Positions 34,894-44,182 of a stretch of DNA of 64,000 nucleotides are shown one piece after another. Both the position numbers and the translations under genes were made by a program. The first letter of the stretch is position 1. The number at the start of each line of letters is the position of its first letter. A model generated the notes under the pieces. That model saw only the letters and a program-made list of their open reading frames with translations, searched no databases and was not told the origin of the DNA. Source of the stretch: Bacteroidota bacterium (GTDB lineage Bacteria; Bacteroidota; Bacteroidia; UBA4408); contig JADKHO010000004.1 in the NCBI GenBank assembly GCA_016721765.1, positions 806,001 to 870,000 of the forward strand, written 5' to 3'.

Positions 34894-37413
34894 TTATAAA
34901 ATAACCTGCACGGTGGCACGGATTCCAAATTTAGCAATATTTGGATGGTCGAGGTACGATAATCGCCAAACGGCATCCACACGGAAAAATTTTAAAATAT
35001 TTTCGATGCCTACACCTGCTTCCATATAAGGCTTGTTGTGCTCAAACAAACTAGCTGTATAACCTGCTTTATTGAGAGAATATAAGTTGTTGGGAAATAA
35101 AATAGCCTCTCTGTTTTCAGCGCTCACTTTCCCCACAACCGCCCGGCAAGAAGCAACTTCACGTAGTTTTAATTTACGTAAAAGTGGTATCCGGTTCAGG
35201 AAAAAGCCATCAAAATGATGCACCAGTTTGGCACTTGCATACTCATCGCTCACAAACTCAAAATAATTCATGAGGTTAAAGGAATAAAAATCATAAGCAA
35301 AGGTCTCGTTTCCGGGATGCAACTCCAGCAAAGGATAGGGTATTTTTCCAAATATTTTACCATACTCCAACACATAATTGGTATACCCAATCGGATTAAT
35401 TCGGATACGGTCATCGATATTCACAACAATTTTTTTGTAATCATAATTGCTCTCCAATACCCCTTTAAAACCTTCTGTAAACTGAACTTGAAAAATGGGT
35501 GATTTGGTTCCTAAACTAACGCGGTCAAACTCTCCATCCAAGAAACGCTCGCCATACGCAAATCGAATATTAATGCCAATTTCAGAAGATTTTATATTCC
35601 CTATATTAAAGGTATCCACGATATTTTCCGTGTACCTGTATTTGGTATTACCCAACGGTGTCATGATACGATGGGTGAGGATTAATTTTGTATTAAAACC
35701 ACTAAACCATTCCTTATCGTAAAAGCCGCGGTATTGCTCCACTCTTGTTAAATTAGAAAGCGGATTTCTTCTAAAAATAGTAACAAATAAATTATCCTGC
35801 CGAAAGGCATTGGCATTTTGCCCCAAAATTTCGTAATCGTTTTTATAATTAAAAGAAAGCATTTGACGGGTTGGCTTCTTTTGCAACATCCAGCGAAAGC
35901 CGGCACCAACCTTATATTTCTCGTCCTTAAATCCATAGGCAGTATAACCATTTAGCTCAAACCACTTGCTAAATGAGTTGCTTGTTCGCCCTCCTACACG
36001 CACCCTGCTGCCTTCAATTGTATTGGTACTGTATATTGAAAAAAGGGGACCCAACTCAATCATTTTATACACATAGTATCCCCCGTAAAGGGTTTTCACC
36101 AAATCTGAATAACGCTTAAATGCAGGAAGCGTGCGAATGGTATCCACCAAATGATAAATTGATTCTTCGTTTTTCGAAAGGGTATCATGTCGCGCTTCTT
36201 CCCAAAATTTATTGTCCTTATCGTTCGCTCCTTCTTCCACAATTAAGTTATCGGTTTTGGAATAAAATTTCTCCTCTTTGGGTTGATTAATAATAATGTT
36301 CTTGTATGAAGTTGTTTTACGCCCATAAACGCCCATCATCTTTTTATCCAGTAGTGCAAAATCAATCACCAGCTTATCCTTACTCAACATCCAATTATTG
36401 CCCACCAAATTGTAGTCTTGAATTACGTTTAATGCAACTATATAATTGATGTTGGCATCATCCGGAATACTCATTTCGAGACGCTTTACAGCGAAGGTGG
36501 TATCTGCAATCCACATGTTTCCGATAAAAGCCAATTCCTGTTTTCTTTTGGGTTTAAACTGCAAATGATAACACCAATGATTCTCGAGAAACAAGGAATC
36601 AATTAGGTAATAACGGTAAAAAATCAAACCATTGTCAGACAGCGGGCTTGTAAAATTTTTATCAATAACCAATATGGCATTGTCATAGATATTCACCTGC
36701 TGATACATGTTTCCCAGCACTTGCGAAACACTTTCGTTTTTAATTCCTGCCACTTTACTGGCCTTTATAATCTCCTTTTTAAATTTTGGATTCTTTTTAA
36801 AATAATAGTCGCTTAGTGTTTCGGTAATAAACATTGGCAAACTGGGCTTTTCCTCCTTATTGGTACTGTCAATATTATCAAACACAAAATTAAAGGGCTT
36901 TAAAAGCCTTCGCTTTTTCATTTTTTGAGAAATATTATTGATGTCGATTTCAATTTTATTATACGTTTCGTACTGATAGGCATCCAGCTTTTTAATGTCA
37001 TTTTCATCCTTGTGCTTTATCACCTTACGGAAGAGAATATTGGCGGGATTTTCACCGGGTTTTATGACTACTTCTTTTAAAGCAACAGCATTCACACTCA
37101 ATTCCACCTTTATTTCTTGAGCCAAACCACGCTTTACCGCTTTAGATTTAGGAATGTAACCGATATAAGAAAACAGTATACTGTCCACCTTTTCAGAGGT
37201 GGTTAGTAAAAAATTTCCATCAAAATCAGAGGTTGTCCCAATGCGGGTGCCTTTAAATACAATATTCACAAACGGCAAGGGTTCCTTTGTTTCGCTATCG
37301 AACACCCTTCCGCTCACACGAGTTACTTGTGAGAAGCCTAATTGGGGTAATACACAAAAGAAAAATAAAATCTTAAAATACTGGTGCAACAAGGATTTAT
37401 AACTTACGCTCAC
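34894..37413 (-). CDS. DUF5686 outer-membrane protein with CarboxypepD_reg-like domain
   Basis: 839 residues, GTG start at 37413 and a signal peptide ending near residue 29 (LPQLGFSQ). Residues ~33-110 form a CarboxypepD_reg-like beta-sandwich (VSGRVFDSETKEPLPFVNIVFKG). The remainder is the DUF5686 region, strongly beta-stranded and probably a barrel, ending in FGIRATVQVIL. The family is widespread in Bacteroidota envelopes and has no established function. No TonB box or plug is evident. It sits upstream of lptB by 7 nt, so an outer-membrane or LPS role is plausible but unproven. Confidence 0.85.
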   Translation of the reverse strand: MSVSYKSLLHQYFKILFFFCVLPQLGFSQVTRVSGRVFDSETKEPLPFVNIVFKGTRIGTTSDFDGNFLLTTSEKVDSILFSYIGYIPKSKAVKRGLAQEIKVELSVNAVALKEVVIKPGENPANILFRKVIKHKDENDIKKLDAYQYETYNKIEIDINNISQKMKKRRLLKPFNFVFDNIDSTNKEEKPSLPMFITETLSDYYFKKNPKFKKEIIKASKVAGIKNESVSQVLGNMYQQVNIYDNAILVIDKNFTSPLSDNGLIFYRYYLIDSLFLENHWCYHLQFKPKRKQELAFIGNMWIADTTFAVKRLEMSIPDDANINYIVALNVIQDYNLVGNNWMLSKDKLVIDFALLDKKMMGVYGRKTTSYKNIIINQPKEEKFYSKTDNLIVEEGANDKDNKFWEEARHDTLSKNEESIYHLVDTIRTLPAFKRYSDLVKTLYGGYYVYKMIELGPLFSIYSTNTIEGSRVRVGGRTSNSFSKWFELNGYTAYGFKDEKYKVGAGFRWMLQKKPTRQMLSFNYKNDYEILGQNANAFRQDNLFVTIFRRNPLSNLTRVEQYRGFYDKEWFSGFNTKLILTHRIMTPLGNTKYRYTENIVDTFNIGNIKSSEIGINIRFAYGERFLDGEFDRVSLGTKSPIFQVQFTEGFKGVLESNYDYKKIVVNIDDRIRINPIGYTNYVLEYGKIFGKIPYPLLELHPGNETFAYDFYSFNLMNYFEFVSDEYASAKLVHHFDGFFLNRIPLLRKLKLREVASCRAVVGKVSAENREAILFPNNLYSLNKAGYTASLFEHNKPYMEAGVGIENILKFFRVDAVWRLSYLDHPNIAKFGIRATVQVIL

Positions 37414-37480
37414 GCTTGAATTCGGGTCTTAGATAATTGCCAAATGTAATAAATGCTCTTTATATTTTAGCCACAAATTA

Positions 37481-38122
37481 TCAAGGATTTAAGCGCGAAA
37501 TCAACCAGCTTCCATTTTTTAAAGAATAGCTGATACGGTCGTGTAATCGACTTGGACGGCCTTGCCAAAATTCGAAATATTCGGGCACCACTCTGTAGCC
37601 TCCCCAGTGTGGTGGACAAGGAATGGGAACGCCTTCATATTTTTGTGTGTAATATCGAACCTGATCTTCTAAGGTTGCTCTGCTTTCAATTTCCAAACTT
37701 TGCAAAGATGCCCATGCGCCAATTTGGCTTTCACGTGGACGCGAATTAAAATAAGCTTCGGATTCTTCTACATTAATTTTTTCAATGCAACCTTCAATGC
37801 GCACTTGGCGTTCGATTTGCTGCCAAAAAAAGTTGAGGGCTACATTCGGGTTTTGAGAAGCGTCACCACCTTTTTTACTCTTGTAATTAGTAAAGAAAAC
37901 AAATCCGGCTGCATCAAAGTTTCGCAACAAAACGACACGTATAGAAGGCTTTCCCGCTGCCGAAACAGTTGCCAGAGTCATGGCATGCGGTTCGGGCAGC
38001 TCTGCACTCATGGCATCTTCGAACCATTTTTTAAATTGATGTGTGGGATTTAAATCATGTTCCCCTTCGAGTAACGTGGAAAGGGCATATTCCTGACGAA
38101 GATGCCGTATTTTGTCATTCAT
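37481..38122 (-). CDS. pdxH: Pyridoxamine 5'-phosphate oxidase
   Basis: FMN enzyme that oxidises pyridoxine or pyridoxamine phosphate to PLP. 213 residues, as usual. FMN/PLP-binding segments: SIRVVLLRNFDAAGFVFFTNY near residue 60 (shown in part), SKKGGDASQNP, FWQQIERQVRIEG, FNSRPRESQIGAWAS, and the C-terminal FWQGRPSRLHDRI that closes the active site. Start ATG 38122. Monocistronic; a CATCTTTG box lies about 23 nt upstream on the minus strand. Confidence 0.96.
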   Translation of the reverse strand: MNDKIRHLRQEYALSTLLEGEHDLNPTHQFKKWFEDAMSAELPEPHAMTLATVSAAGKPSIRVVLLRNFDAAGFVFFTNYKSKKGGDASQNPNVALNFFWQQIERQVRIEGCIEKINVEESEAYFNSRPRESQIGAWASLQSLEIESRATLEDQVRYYTQKYEGVPIPCPPHWGGYRVVPEYFEFWQGRPSRLHDRISYSLKNGSWLISRLNP

Positions 38123-38329
38123 AAGCGTGCGTTTTAATAAGCATACAAAGATGGAAATCTATTTTTAATTCCGCACTGACATTTATCACCATCGGCTAAA
38201 CCAATTAACGATAAAATTGTACCAATCGCCTAAAGTAAAAAACCATTTTTTTGTATGTGAGTATAAACTTTAAAATTGAAAAAATGTTTAGCATTAAAAT
38301 TGCAAGGCAACAACTAAAAGTCACTTTTT

Positions 38330-38337
38330 TTCGTTTG
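38330..38337 (+). promoter_or_regulatory. Candidate -7 box of yqgE
   Basis: TTCGTTTG, one mismatch to TAnnTTTG, ends 17 nt before the yqgE ATG, the same distance as in hisS and the crotonase gene. No -33 TTG at standard spacing. Confidence 0.4.
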
Positions 38338-38354
38338 TACTAAAAACAGTAATC

Positions 38355-38918
38355 ATGATCGTAAATAAGCTAAAAGCAACCCGTGGCAAATTACTCATAT
38401 CGGAACCTACCTTAGCCGATTCCTATTTTAAACGTTCAGTGGTGTTACTTGCCGAGCACAATTCAAATGGATCAGTGGGCTTTATCTTAAATAAGCGTGT
38501 GGATATGCGCCTCAACGAAGCTATTGATGATTTTAAAGGTTTTGATTTTCCACTTTATTTTGGCGGCCCTGTGAAACGCGACAATCTTTTTTACCTACAC
38601 ACATTTGGTGAGTTAATTGAAGGAAGTTTGCCGGTATCTGAAGGTTTATCTTGGGGTGGCAATTTTGAATCATTAAAAACCCTAATTCTTGAAGGGAAAG
38701 CAACAGAGCATCAAATAAAATTCTTTTTAGGTTACTCCGGATGGGAGCCAAATCAGTTGGCGCGTGAATTGGAAGAACATTCCTGGTTTGTTGCCAATTC
38801 CACAAAATCGATGATTATGCAAGCCAGCGATAAAGAAATGTGGCGGCAGGTAATGAAAGCGATGGGTGAAGAGTTTGCCCTCTTAAGTAATTTTCCGGAC
38901 AACCCTTCAATGAACTAA
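38355..38918 (+). CDS. YqgE/AlgH family protein (DUF179)
   Basis: 187 residues, normal for the family, cytoplasmic. Conserved parts: GKLLISEPTLADSYFKRSVVLLAEH at the N-terminus (given in part), GSVGFILNKR, YFGGPVKRDNLFYLHT and FLGYSGWEPNQLARELEEHSW. In Pseudomonas AlgH influences alginate genes, but the molecular function is unknown. Monocistronic; its last 12 nt overlap the end of the convergent aminotransferase gene. Confidence 0.9.
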   Translation: MIVNKLKATRGKLLISEPTLADSYFKRSVVLLAEHNSNGSVGFILNKRVDMRLNEAIDDFKGFDFPLYFGGPVKRDNLFYLHTFGELIEGSLPVSEGLSWGGNFESLKTLILEGKATEHQIKFFLGYSGWEPNQLARELEEHSWFVANSTKSMIMQASDKEMWRQVMKAMGEEFALLSNFPDNPSMN

Positions 38919-39758
38919 TTCGTTGATTATGGCGTTAATTTTTCTGGAAGTGGTATTGAAGTAGCGCTTGTTTTTATAAGAGCCAACCCACTGAATCCCA
39001 TTGATAGAATTGGTTAAAAAAACTTCATCTGCGCGCAGCAAATCGTTTGGCAGAATTGCCGGTTCATAAATATTGATACGGTGTTTGGGAGCTGTTTCAA
39101 GAATTATTTTTCGCATCACTCCATCCAAACAACCTTCACTTAGCGTAGGTGTATATAGCGCTCCATTAATTACTAAAAACAAATTGGAGCTGATCGCTTC
39201 ACACACATGGCTTTTGTCATTAAGTAATATGCAATCGTCAAATTTATTCTCGGTTTTATAAATTCCTGCCATCACATAAGTCAGGCAGTTGTTTGTTTTA
39301 AAATTGGAGAGCGGATGAATTTGCTTTTTGATTTCGGAATAAAGTTCAACCTGTAACCCTTTAGTATTTAATTCAAATTGATTGTGTTCAATTGCAACTG
39401 CTTCGATACTAAATTTTGCTTTGTTTGCAAGCGGTGTATAAAGGCCTCCATCCTCTCGGAAAACAGTAATTCGGATTTTTCCACCTTGTAAAATCTTATT
39501 TTTTTCCATTAAATTTTTCAAGTGTTGCGCTATGATTTCCTCTTTCAAAAAATCAGCTGCATTTAACTTTAAAAATTCGCATGCCCTTTTTAAACGTGCC
39601 ACATGCAAAGGCAAAAATGGTACTTTACCATCCACTATTCGTATCGACTCAAACACCCCATCGCCATAGCGAAATGCTCTATTGGCAAGAGTAAATAGAG
39701 GTTTATCACTTTCTATCAACTCCCCATTCAGGTTACTATAATTTAATTGTATACTCAT
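38907..39758 (-). CDS. Aminotransferase class IV, probable aminodeoxychorismate lyase
   Basis: PLP fold-type IV enzyme, 283 residues. FRYGDGVFESIRI near residue 29, FKTNNCLTYVMA holding the PLP lysine near 154, and CEAISSNLFLV and EGCLDGVMRKII as the cofactor-phosphate and substrate loops. Candidates are PabC (makes 4-aminobenzoate for folate), branched-chain aminotransferase and D-amino acid aminotransferase. PabC is favoured because a PabA/TrpG-type amidotransferase lies 5 kb away and the chain is shorter than IlvE, but this is not proof. It follows the rhomboid gene by 5 nt. Confidence 0.8.
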   Translation of the reverse strand: MSIQLNYSNLNGELIESDKPLFTLANRAFRYGDGVFESIRIVDGKVPFLPLHVARLKRACEFLKLNAADFLKEEIIAQHLKNLMEKNKILQGGKIRITVFREDGGLYTPLANKAKFSIEAVAIEHNQFELNTKGLQVELYSEIKKQIHPLSNFKTNNCLTYVMAGIYKTENKFDDCILLNDKSHVCEAISSNLFLVINGALYTPTLSEGCLDGVMRKIILETAPKHRINIYEPAILPNDLLRADEVFLTNSINGIQWVGSYKNKRYFNTTSRKINAIINELVH

Positions 39759-39763
39759 AAAAC

Positions 39764-40387
39764 TTAGCGTGAAAACCAGTTTATCATCTGGTAATAAAAA
39801 TTAATGGCAATGTTTTTATTCAATAAAATGGTAAACATAATGCCAAACAAAGCTCCAAAAAAATGTGCATCATGCCCAATTGAATCGGTGCCTTTTTTCG
39901 CCATATAATAACTATACACCAAGTAGGCTACTCCAAATACTACTGCCGGAAAGTGAAAAGGAATTAAAAGTAATCCCATAGGTGCCAATGGATCAAACAA
40001 AATACTCGAAAACACAACAGCAGAAATGGCTCCCGAAGCGCCCACCGCATTGTAATAACTGTGATTTTTATGCTTTTCGTAAGCGGGTATTACACTTGCA
40101 AATAAAGCGCCTACATAAAGTAATATAAAATAAAGCGTGCTCCGTTCTTGAAAATACTGGCTGAAAAAAAACTCCACCCAGTTTCCAAAGCTATACAGCA
40201 CATACATGTTTACAAAAAGATGCAAACCATCGGCATGCACTAATCCATAGCTTAAAAAACGATAGCCTTGTTTACGGTTATGGATTTCATAAGCATTAAA
40301 GCGCATCTGATGCATCCAATCGGGCTTATTAAATGCGATAAGCGACACCACACACGTAATAAGTAAAATAATTATTGATATGCTCAT
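39764..40387 (-). CDS. Rhomboid-family intramembrane serine protease
   Basis: 207 residues from ATG 40387 (an upstream TTG at 40414 would add nine). About six membrane segments. Catalytic Ser118 in GASGA, likely His175 in GHDAHFFGALFG, and the oxyanion-stabilising His56/Asn60 in HLFVNM, all in the usual order. It cleaves transmembrane segments of unknown substrates in the inner membrane. The next gene, the aminotransferase, follows after 5 nt. Confidence 0.88.
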   Translation of the reverse strand: MSISIIILLITCVVSLIAFNKPDWMHQMRFNAYEIHNRKQGYRFLSYGLVHADGLHLFVNMYVLYSFGNWVEFFFSQYFQERSTLYFILLYVGALFASVIPAYEKHKNHSYYNAVGASGAISAVVFSSILFDPLAPMGLLLIPFHFPAVVFGVAYLVYSYYMAKKGTDSIGHDAHFFGALFGIMFTILLNKNIAINFYYQMINWFSR

Positions 40388-40508
40388 GTTTATATACAGC
40401 AAAATTCGCTGCAAAGAACATAAAGAAAAGTCAAGGATTGAAATTTCCTTGCATTTTATTCTTAAGAATTAATAATTGTTTTGGTGGGTTCAAATCAAAA
40501 GTTTGCAA

Positions 40509-41375
40509 TTAAGGCTTAAATTCTTTTGATTTACCTCTAGCTATCGAAAGGGTTTTCCAAGCATCTCCTCGTAGTTGCTTTGCTAAATAAACTATTTGAC
40601 CTGTGTGCGCAGCATAGTGCGCAATCTGACGTAAAATCGCTTTCATTACCGAGTGGGCTTCACCGCGTATGTATACTAATTTCAATAGCTCCTCCCCTTT
40701 TAACGCAACCAAGGAATTAAAAAATACTGTCCAGCCCTTTTCCCAAATCTCCATCAGTTCCTCACGTGTATGCAGGTGAAGTTCAAATTCCGTATCCCGT
40801 TCGCGATTTTCCTTTTCACCATCCGTGGTTAAAAAATCAGTCCAGCGTGATATCATATTACCACTTAAATGCTGCGCAATGATGGCAATGCTGTTGGATT
40901 CGCTGTTAGCCTGATAAAAAAGTTCCTCGTCGCTTACTTGTGCCATTGCCTTTTCTGCCTGCTGTTTTAGCTCTTTAAATTGTTTGACAGCCAAGTGCAA
41001 AAAATGCGATTCTGTAAGAAATAAGTCAATACTTTCGGTTGCATCCGGAAAAGTAAACTCACCGTTAGGTTGGGGCTTAAACGAAAATGCACCCACAATT
41101 GCATTGCAATTTAACTTTCCGTAAATATGAGGATACATTACCTCTCCCCCGCTAAGGTTCTCGTACTTTACAGGGGCTGCAATTGCTGTTTCATTTAGTT
41201 GCAAGAGTACCAAGTCAGTTTTTCCTTTAAACCTGCGGTTTGCGGTATTTGCAACTTCTTCGCGTGTGGAACAATGTATGAAACCCTCGGAAAACAGTGA
41301 TTCTACCACATAAAATCCTGCTTGAGATGCATTTTCAAGATTCTCCTTGGTGGCGATGTGATAAATTGCTTTCAT
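40509..41375 (-). CDS. DUF952-DinB/DUF1572 fusion protein
   Basis: 288 residues made of two domains normally found in separate proteins. Residues 1-~115 match DUF952 (IYHIATKENLENA, EGFIHCSTREEV, MYPHIYGKLNCNAIVG), a small fold resembling the ADP-ribosyltransferase core. Residues ~118-288 match DUF1572 of the DinB/YfiT four-helix superfamily: IAQHLSGNMISRWTDFLT, IRGEAHSVMKAILRQIAHYAAH and GQIVYLAKQLRG. The DinB metal-binding His triad is suggested by His in QHLSG, HYAAHTGQ. No signal peptide. The start overlaps the end of the prolyl oligopeptidase gene by 4 nt (ATGA), so translation is probably coupled. Function unknown. Confidence 0.85.
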   Translation of the reverse strand: MKAIYHIATKENLENASQAGFYVVESLFSEGFIHCSTREEVANTANRRFKGKTDLVLLQLNETAIAAPVKYENLSGGEVMYPHIYGKLNCNAIVGAFSFKPQPNGEFTFPDATESIDLFLTESHFLHLAVKQFKELKQQAEKAMAQVSDEELFYQANSESNSIAIIAQHLSGNMISRWTDFLTTDGEKENRERDTEFELHLHTREELMEIWEKGWTVFFNSLVALKGEELLKLVYIRGEAHSVMKAILRQIAHYAAHTGQIVYLAKQLRGDAWKTLSIARGKSKEFKP

Positions 41376-43474
41376 TCCTTTTGCAATTCGTTCATGATAA
41401 ATCCGTACGTATCGACTAGCTCTTGAATCCGCGAAGAATTAGTGGAGGCACCATAATGTCCAGACCTTTTCGCAATCTTAATAATTATAGGATTTTTTTG
41501 TTCACTTCTGTTTTGCATCTTGGCGGCAAACTTATAGGAATGAAAGGGTGGCACGCGATCATCATTTTCGGAGGTTATCAACAGCATTGATGGATAATTT
41601 TGAGATTCCAAAACATTGTGATATGGAGAATACTTTAATAGATGCACAAAATTAAGACTATCAGTTACTGTTCCATATTCCTTAATATTTAAAATCCCGG
41701 TAGTAAATTTTTCCTTTCGAATCATATCCAATGGAGCTACACTGGCAACGACTGTTTTGAATAATCCAGGCTGTTGAATAGCAGCCGCAGCAACCACTAA
41801 TCCACCATGCGATGCTCCTTTAATGGCAAGTTTCTTAGGTGAAGTATATTTATTGCTTATTAAGTACTCGGCAGCAGCAATAAAATCATCAATAGCATTT
41901 TGCTTTTTGTTTTCCTTTCCCTCCATTGCCCAACTTATTCCTTTGTCGCCACCGCCCCTAATATTAGCAAAAGCAAAAACGCCACCACTTTTTACCAAAT
42001 TAACAATTCCCGGATCAAAACTAGCTTGTTCAACTAAACCAAATCCTCCATAAGCACTTAAAATCGTTGGATTAGTCCCATTCAATTTTAGTCCCTTTTC
42101 ATATACAATCGTCATGTTAACCGGTGTACTGTCTTTTGAATAATAGGTTAGCTCTTTGTATTCTATATCCCTACTGTAGAAGTTAACTACTGTGGCTTGA
42201 AGCAATTCATCTTTAAAATCATTTATTCTCAATTTATGAGCTACCGGAGGAATTGTATAAGAGGTGTAACAATAATAAAGTGCATCGTCATCCCAGTCGC
42301 CACTGATATTTAGTACACTGGTTGCTATTGGTAGCTCCAGACTTTTTAAAGCGTTACCAGCGTAATCATAAAGCGTAAAAACAGGATGCTGATCAGATTG
42401 AAAAAGGGTAACAATCCTATCTTTGTAGAGTTGCGCATGCATGAGTAAAGCCCTAGAAAATCCATGAATAAGTTCCTTCCATTTATATGGATCATTTGGA
42501 TCGACTTCCACTATGCTTCCTGTATTTGATTTATAGTTGGAAAGTGCAATAAATTTATCCCCTATATTGTCAATCACATCAATATTTTGATCCTTAATCA
42601 AATTCATAAATAAAGGGCGCATATATAGTTTTTCGGCCCATGTATCTACATAAAAAATATTTCTAGTATCGCTCTTTTCATTGATTTCCGAAAGAATAAA
42701 AAATCGCTCATCGCTGGTAGTTTTATACGAAAAACGATTTCTATCACTTACTTTTCTTTGAAACACAAGACTATCTTGTCGTTGTGGTGTGCCAATCCTA
42801 TGATAAAAAACTCTTTGTCCCCGTGCCAGTGCAAATTGCTCATCGCGCGAATACGTCGAATAGTAAAAACCATCCTTTAGCCAGGAAATTGAAGAAAATC
42901 TTAAATCTACCAAGCTATCTTTAAGTTCCTTTCCATCCTCTAATGAAACTACCCTTGCCTCTCTCCAATCGCTGCCATTTCTTCCAAAAAGATAAACTAA
43001 CCATTTCGAATCTTTCGAAACGTGATAATCATAAAGGTCTATAACGTCTGTATTAGAAAGCAAATCGGGGTTAACAAGCATCTTAGGAACTCCATTAAAC
43101 GTTCTGCAATAGTACAAGGCACGCGTTTTTGTTCCTCTTCCATAATAGCTAAAAAAATACTTTCCAAATTTATTGGGTATCTCAAATTCGGTGAAAGAAT
43201 ACTTTTTTAAGGATGCCAATGAACCAGTTTTATTTGCCGCACTTGCTAAATATTTATCTGCGGCTTTATTCTCATTTTCAATCCAATTAATTGATTCTGC
43301 ACTCGAAGTATTTTCAAGCCATTGGTAAGAATCCTTTACAATATACTCCTTGTAAAAGGTATCTTGAACTAGCTTCTCGACCGCAATAACTGGTTGGTAG
43401 TGTTGTGCTAAACCACGAAATGAAAACACAATTAATAAAATGGGAATGTAAATTCTCTTGGATGTTTTATGCAT
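41372..43474 (-). CDS. Prolyl oligopeptidase family serine peptidase (S9A), exported
   Basis: Cleaves short peptides after proline. 700 residues; signal peptide ends near residue 24 (FSFRGLAQ), so it acts in the periplasm. N-terminal beta-propeller (~75-410), then the alpha/beta-hydrolase domain with GGFG, the FANIRGGGDKG loop, nucleophile Ser555 in GASHGG, Asp638 and Arg640 in ENDDRVPP, and His673 in SGHYG. The nucleophile elbow reads GASHGG where most family members have GGSNGG, a small deviation next to the serine. The downstream DUF952-DinB gene overlaps by 4 nt. Confidence 0.92.
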   Translation of the reverse strand: MHKTSKRIYIPILLIVFSFRGLAQHYQPVIAVEKLVQDTFYKEYIVKDSYQWLENTSSAESINWIENENKAADKYLASAANKTGSLASLKKYSFTEFEIPNKFGKYFFSYYGRGTKTRALYYCRTFNGVPKMLVNPDLLSNTDVIDLYDYHVSKDSKWLVYLFGRNGSDWREARVVSLEDGKELKDSLVDLRFSSISWLKDGFYYSTYSRDEQFALARGQRVFYHRIGTPQRQDSLVFQRKVSDRNRFSYKTTSDERFFILSEINEKSDTRNIFYVDTWAEKLYMRPLFMNLIKDQNIDVIDNIGDKFIALSNYKSNTGSIVEVDPNDPYKWKELIHGFSRALLMHAQLYKDRIVTLFQSDQHPVFTLYDYAGNALKSLELPIATSVLNISGDWDDDALYYCYTSYTIPPVAHKLRINDFKDELLQATVVNFYSRDIEYKELTYYSKDSTPVNMTIVYEKGLKLNGTNPTILSAYGGFGLVEQASFDPGIVNLVKSGGVFAFANIRGGGDKGISWAMEGKENKKQNAIDDFIAAAEYLISNKYTSPKKLAIKGASHGGLVVAAAAIQQPGLFKTVVASVAPLDMIRKEKFTTGILNIKEYGTVTDSLNFVHLLKYSPYHNVLESQNYPSMLLITSENDDRVPPFHSYKFAAKMQNRSEQKNPIIIKIAKRSGHYGASTNSSRIQELVDTYGFIMNELQKE

Positions 43475-43542
43475 ACAGTTGAATTGTTTGTTCTTTGGAA
43501 GAGTCGATTTTCAAATGTAAGATTTCCAATTGTATACGCAAA

Positions 43543-44013
43543 CTATTTTGGCACCGGCCGATAAAAAATCATCTTACCGGCAACTTTATCCTTAACTATT
43601 AAATCATCAATCTGAACTTTTCTTTTTCCATTCACATTTTGTTCAGCAATTTTATATACTCCGGGCGAAATCACTTCATACACGATGGCAGTATGCTTTG
43701 GGAATGTCCACGTTTCGCCATTACTGCTTTTCATTTTTACGTTTGTAAACTGAATTAAATCACCGGGATAAATGCTGTCTTTTTGAGGATCTACTACTTT
43801 ACCAAATTGGTTGGGAAAAGTCCAAGCTGCATTGGCTCTGGTTAACGCCTGATTGGCTAAATCCCAGCATTCACCTCTATCCACTTTTTTACCGATGGTT
43901 GTTTTTACATAGTCAATAATTGTTGCATTTAGGGCCGGAAGAGTTGGATTTACCTGCGCCGATGCGATTGAAGTCAGCAAAACGAATTGGAGTAACAAAA
44001 TAATTTTTTTCAT
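43543..44013 (-). CDS. Exported papain-like (CHAP/NlpC-type) protein
   Basis: 156 residues; signal peptide MKKIILLLQFVLLTSIASA. The mature part reads like a small papain-fold amidase or peptidase: Cys49 in RGECWDLA at the start of a helix, PGDLIQF, then His107 in PKHTAIVYEV and a polar EQN at 124-126. This order (Cys, PGD turn, His, polar third residue) is that of CHAP and NlpC/P60 enzymes, which cut peptidoglycan peptides. The family assignment is by pattern only. It lies 68 nt upstream of, and in the same direction as, the prolyl oligopeptidase gene. Confidence 0.68.
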   Translation of the reverse strand: MKKIILLLQFVLLTSIASAQVNPTLPALNATIIDYVKTTIGKKVDRGECWDLANQALTRANAAWTFPNQFGKVVDPQKDSIYPGDLIQFTNVKMKSSNGETWTFPKHTAIVYEVISPGVYKIAEQNVNGKRKVQIDDLIVKDKVAGKMIFYRPVPK

Positions 44014-44182
44014 AAACGGATTTTGACTGAAATAATGTAATGTAATAGAACGCTGATTTTTTAAGATAATTATGATATTTTATGTTGATTATGATTTTTT
44101 ATGAATTGGGAATGGAAGGCTGATTGGGCGGATGATGCGGATTTTCACTGATGTTTGTGTACAAAACCCAAGGTGAGTCCAA

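Noticed and set aside
40430..40450. Inverted repeat CAAGGA...TCCTTG as a terminator upstream of the rhomboid gene
   Set aside because: Only about 6 bp of stem and no clean T-run on either strand; too weak to call.
44100..44165. Low-complexity GATTGGGCGGATGATGCGG stretch
   Set aside because: It looks like decayed intergenic repeat sequence; no second copy in the window and no gene-like signal.
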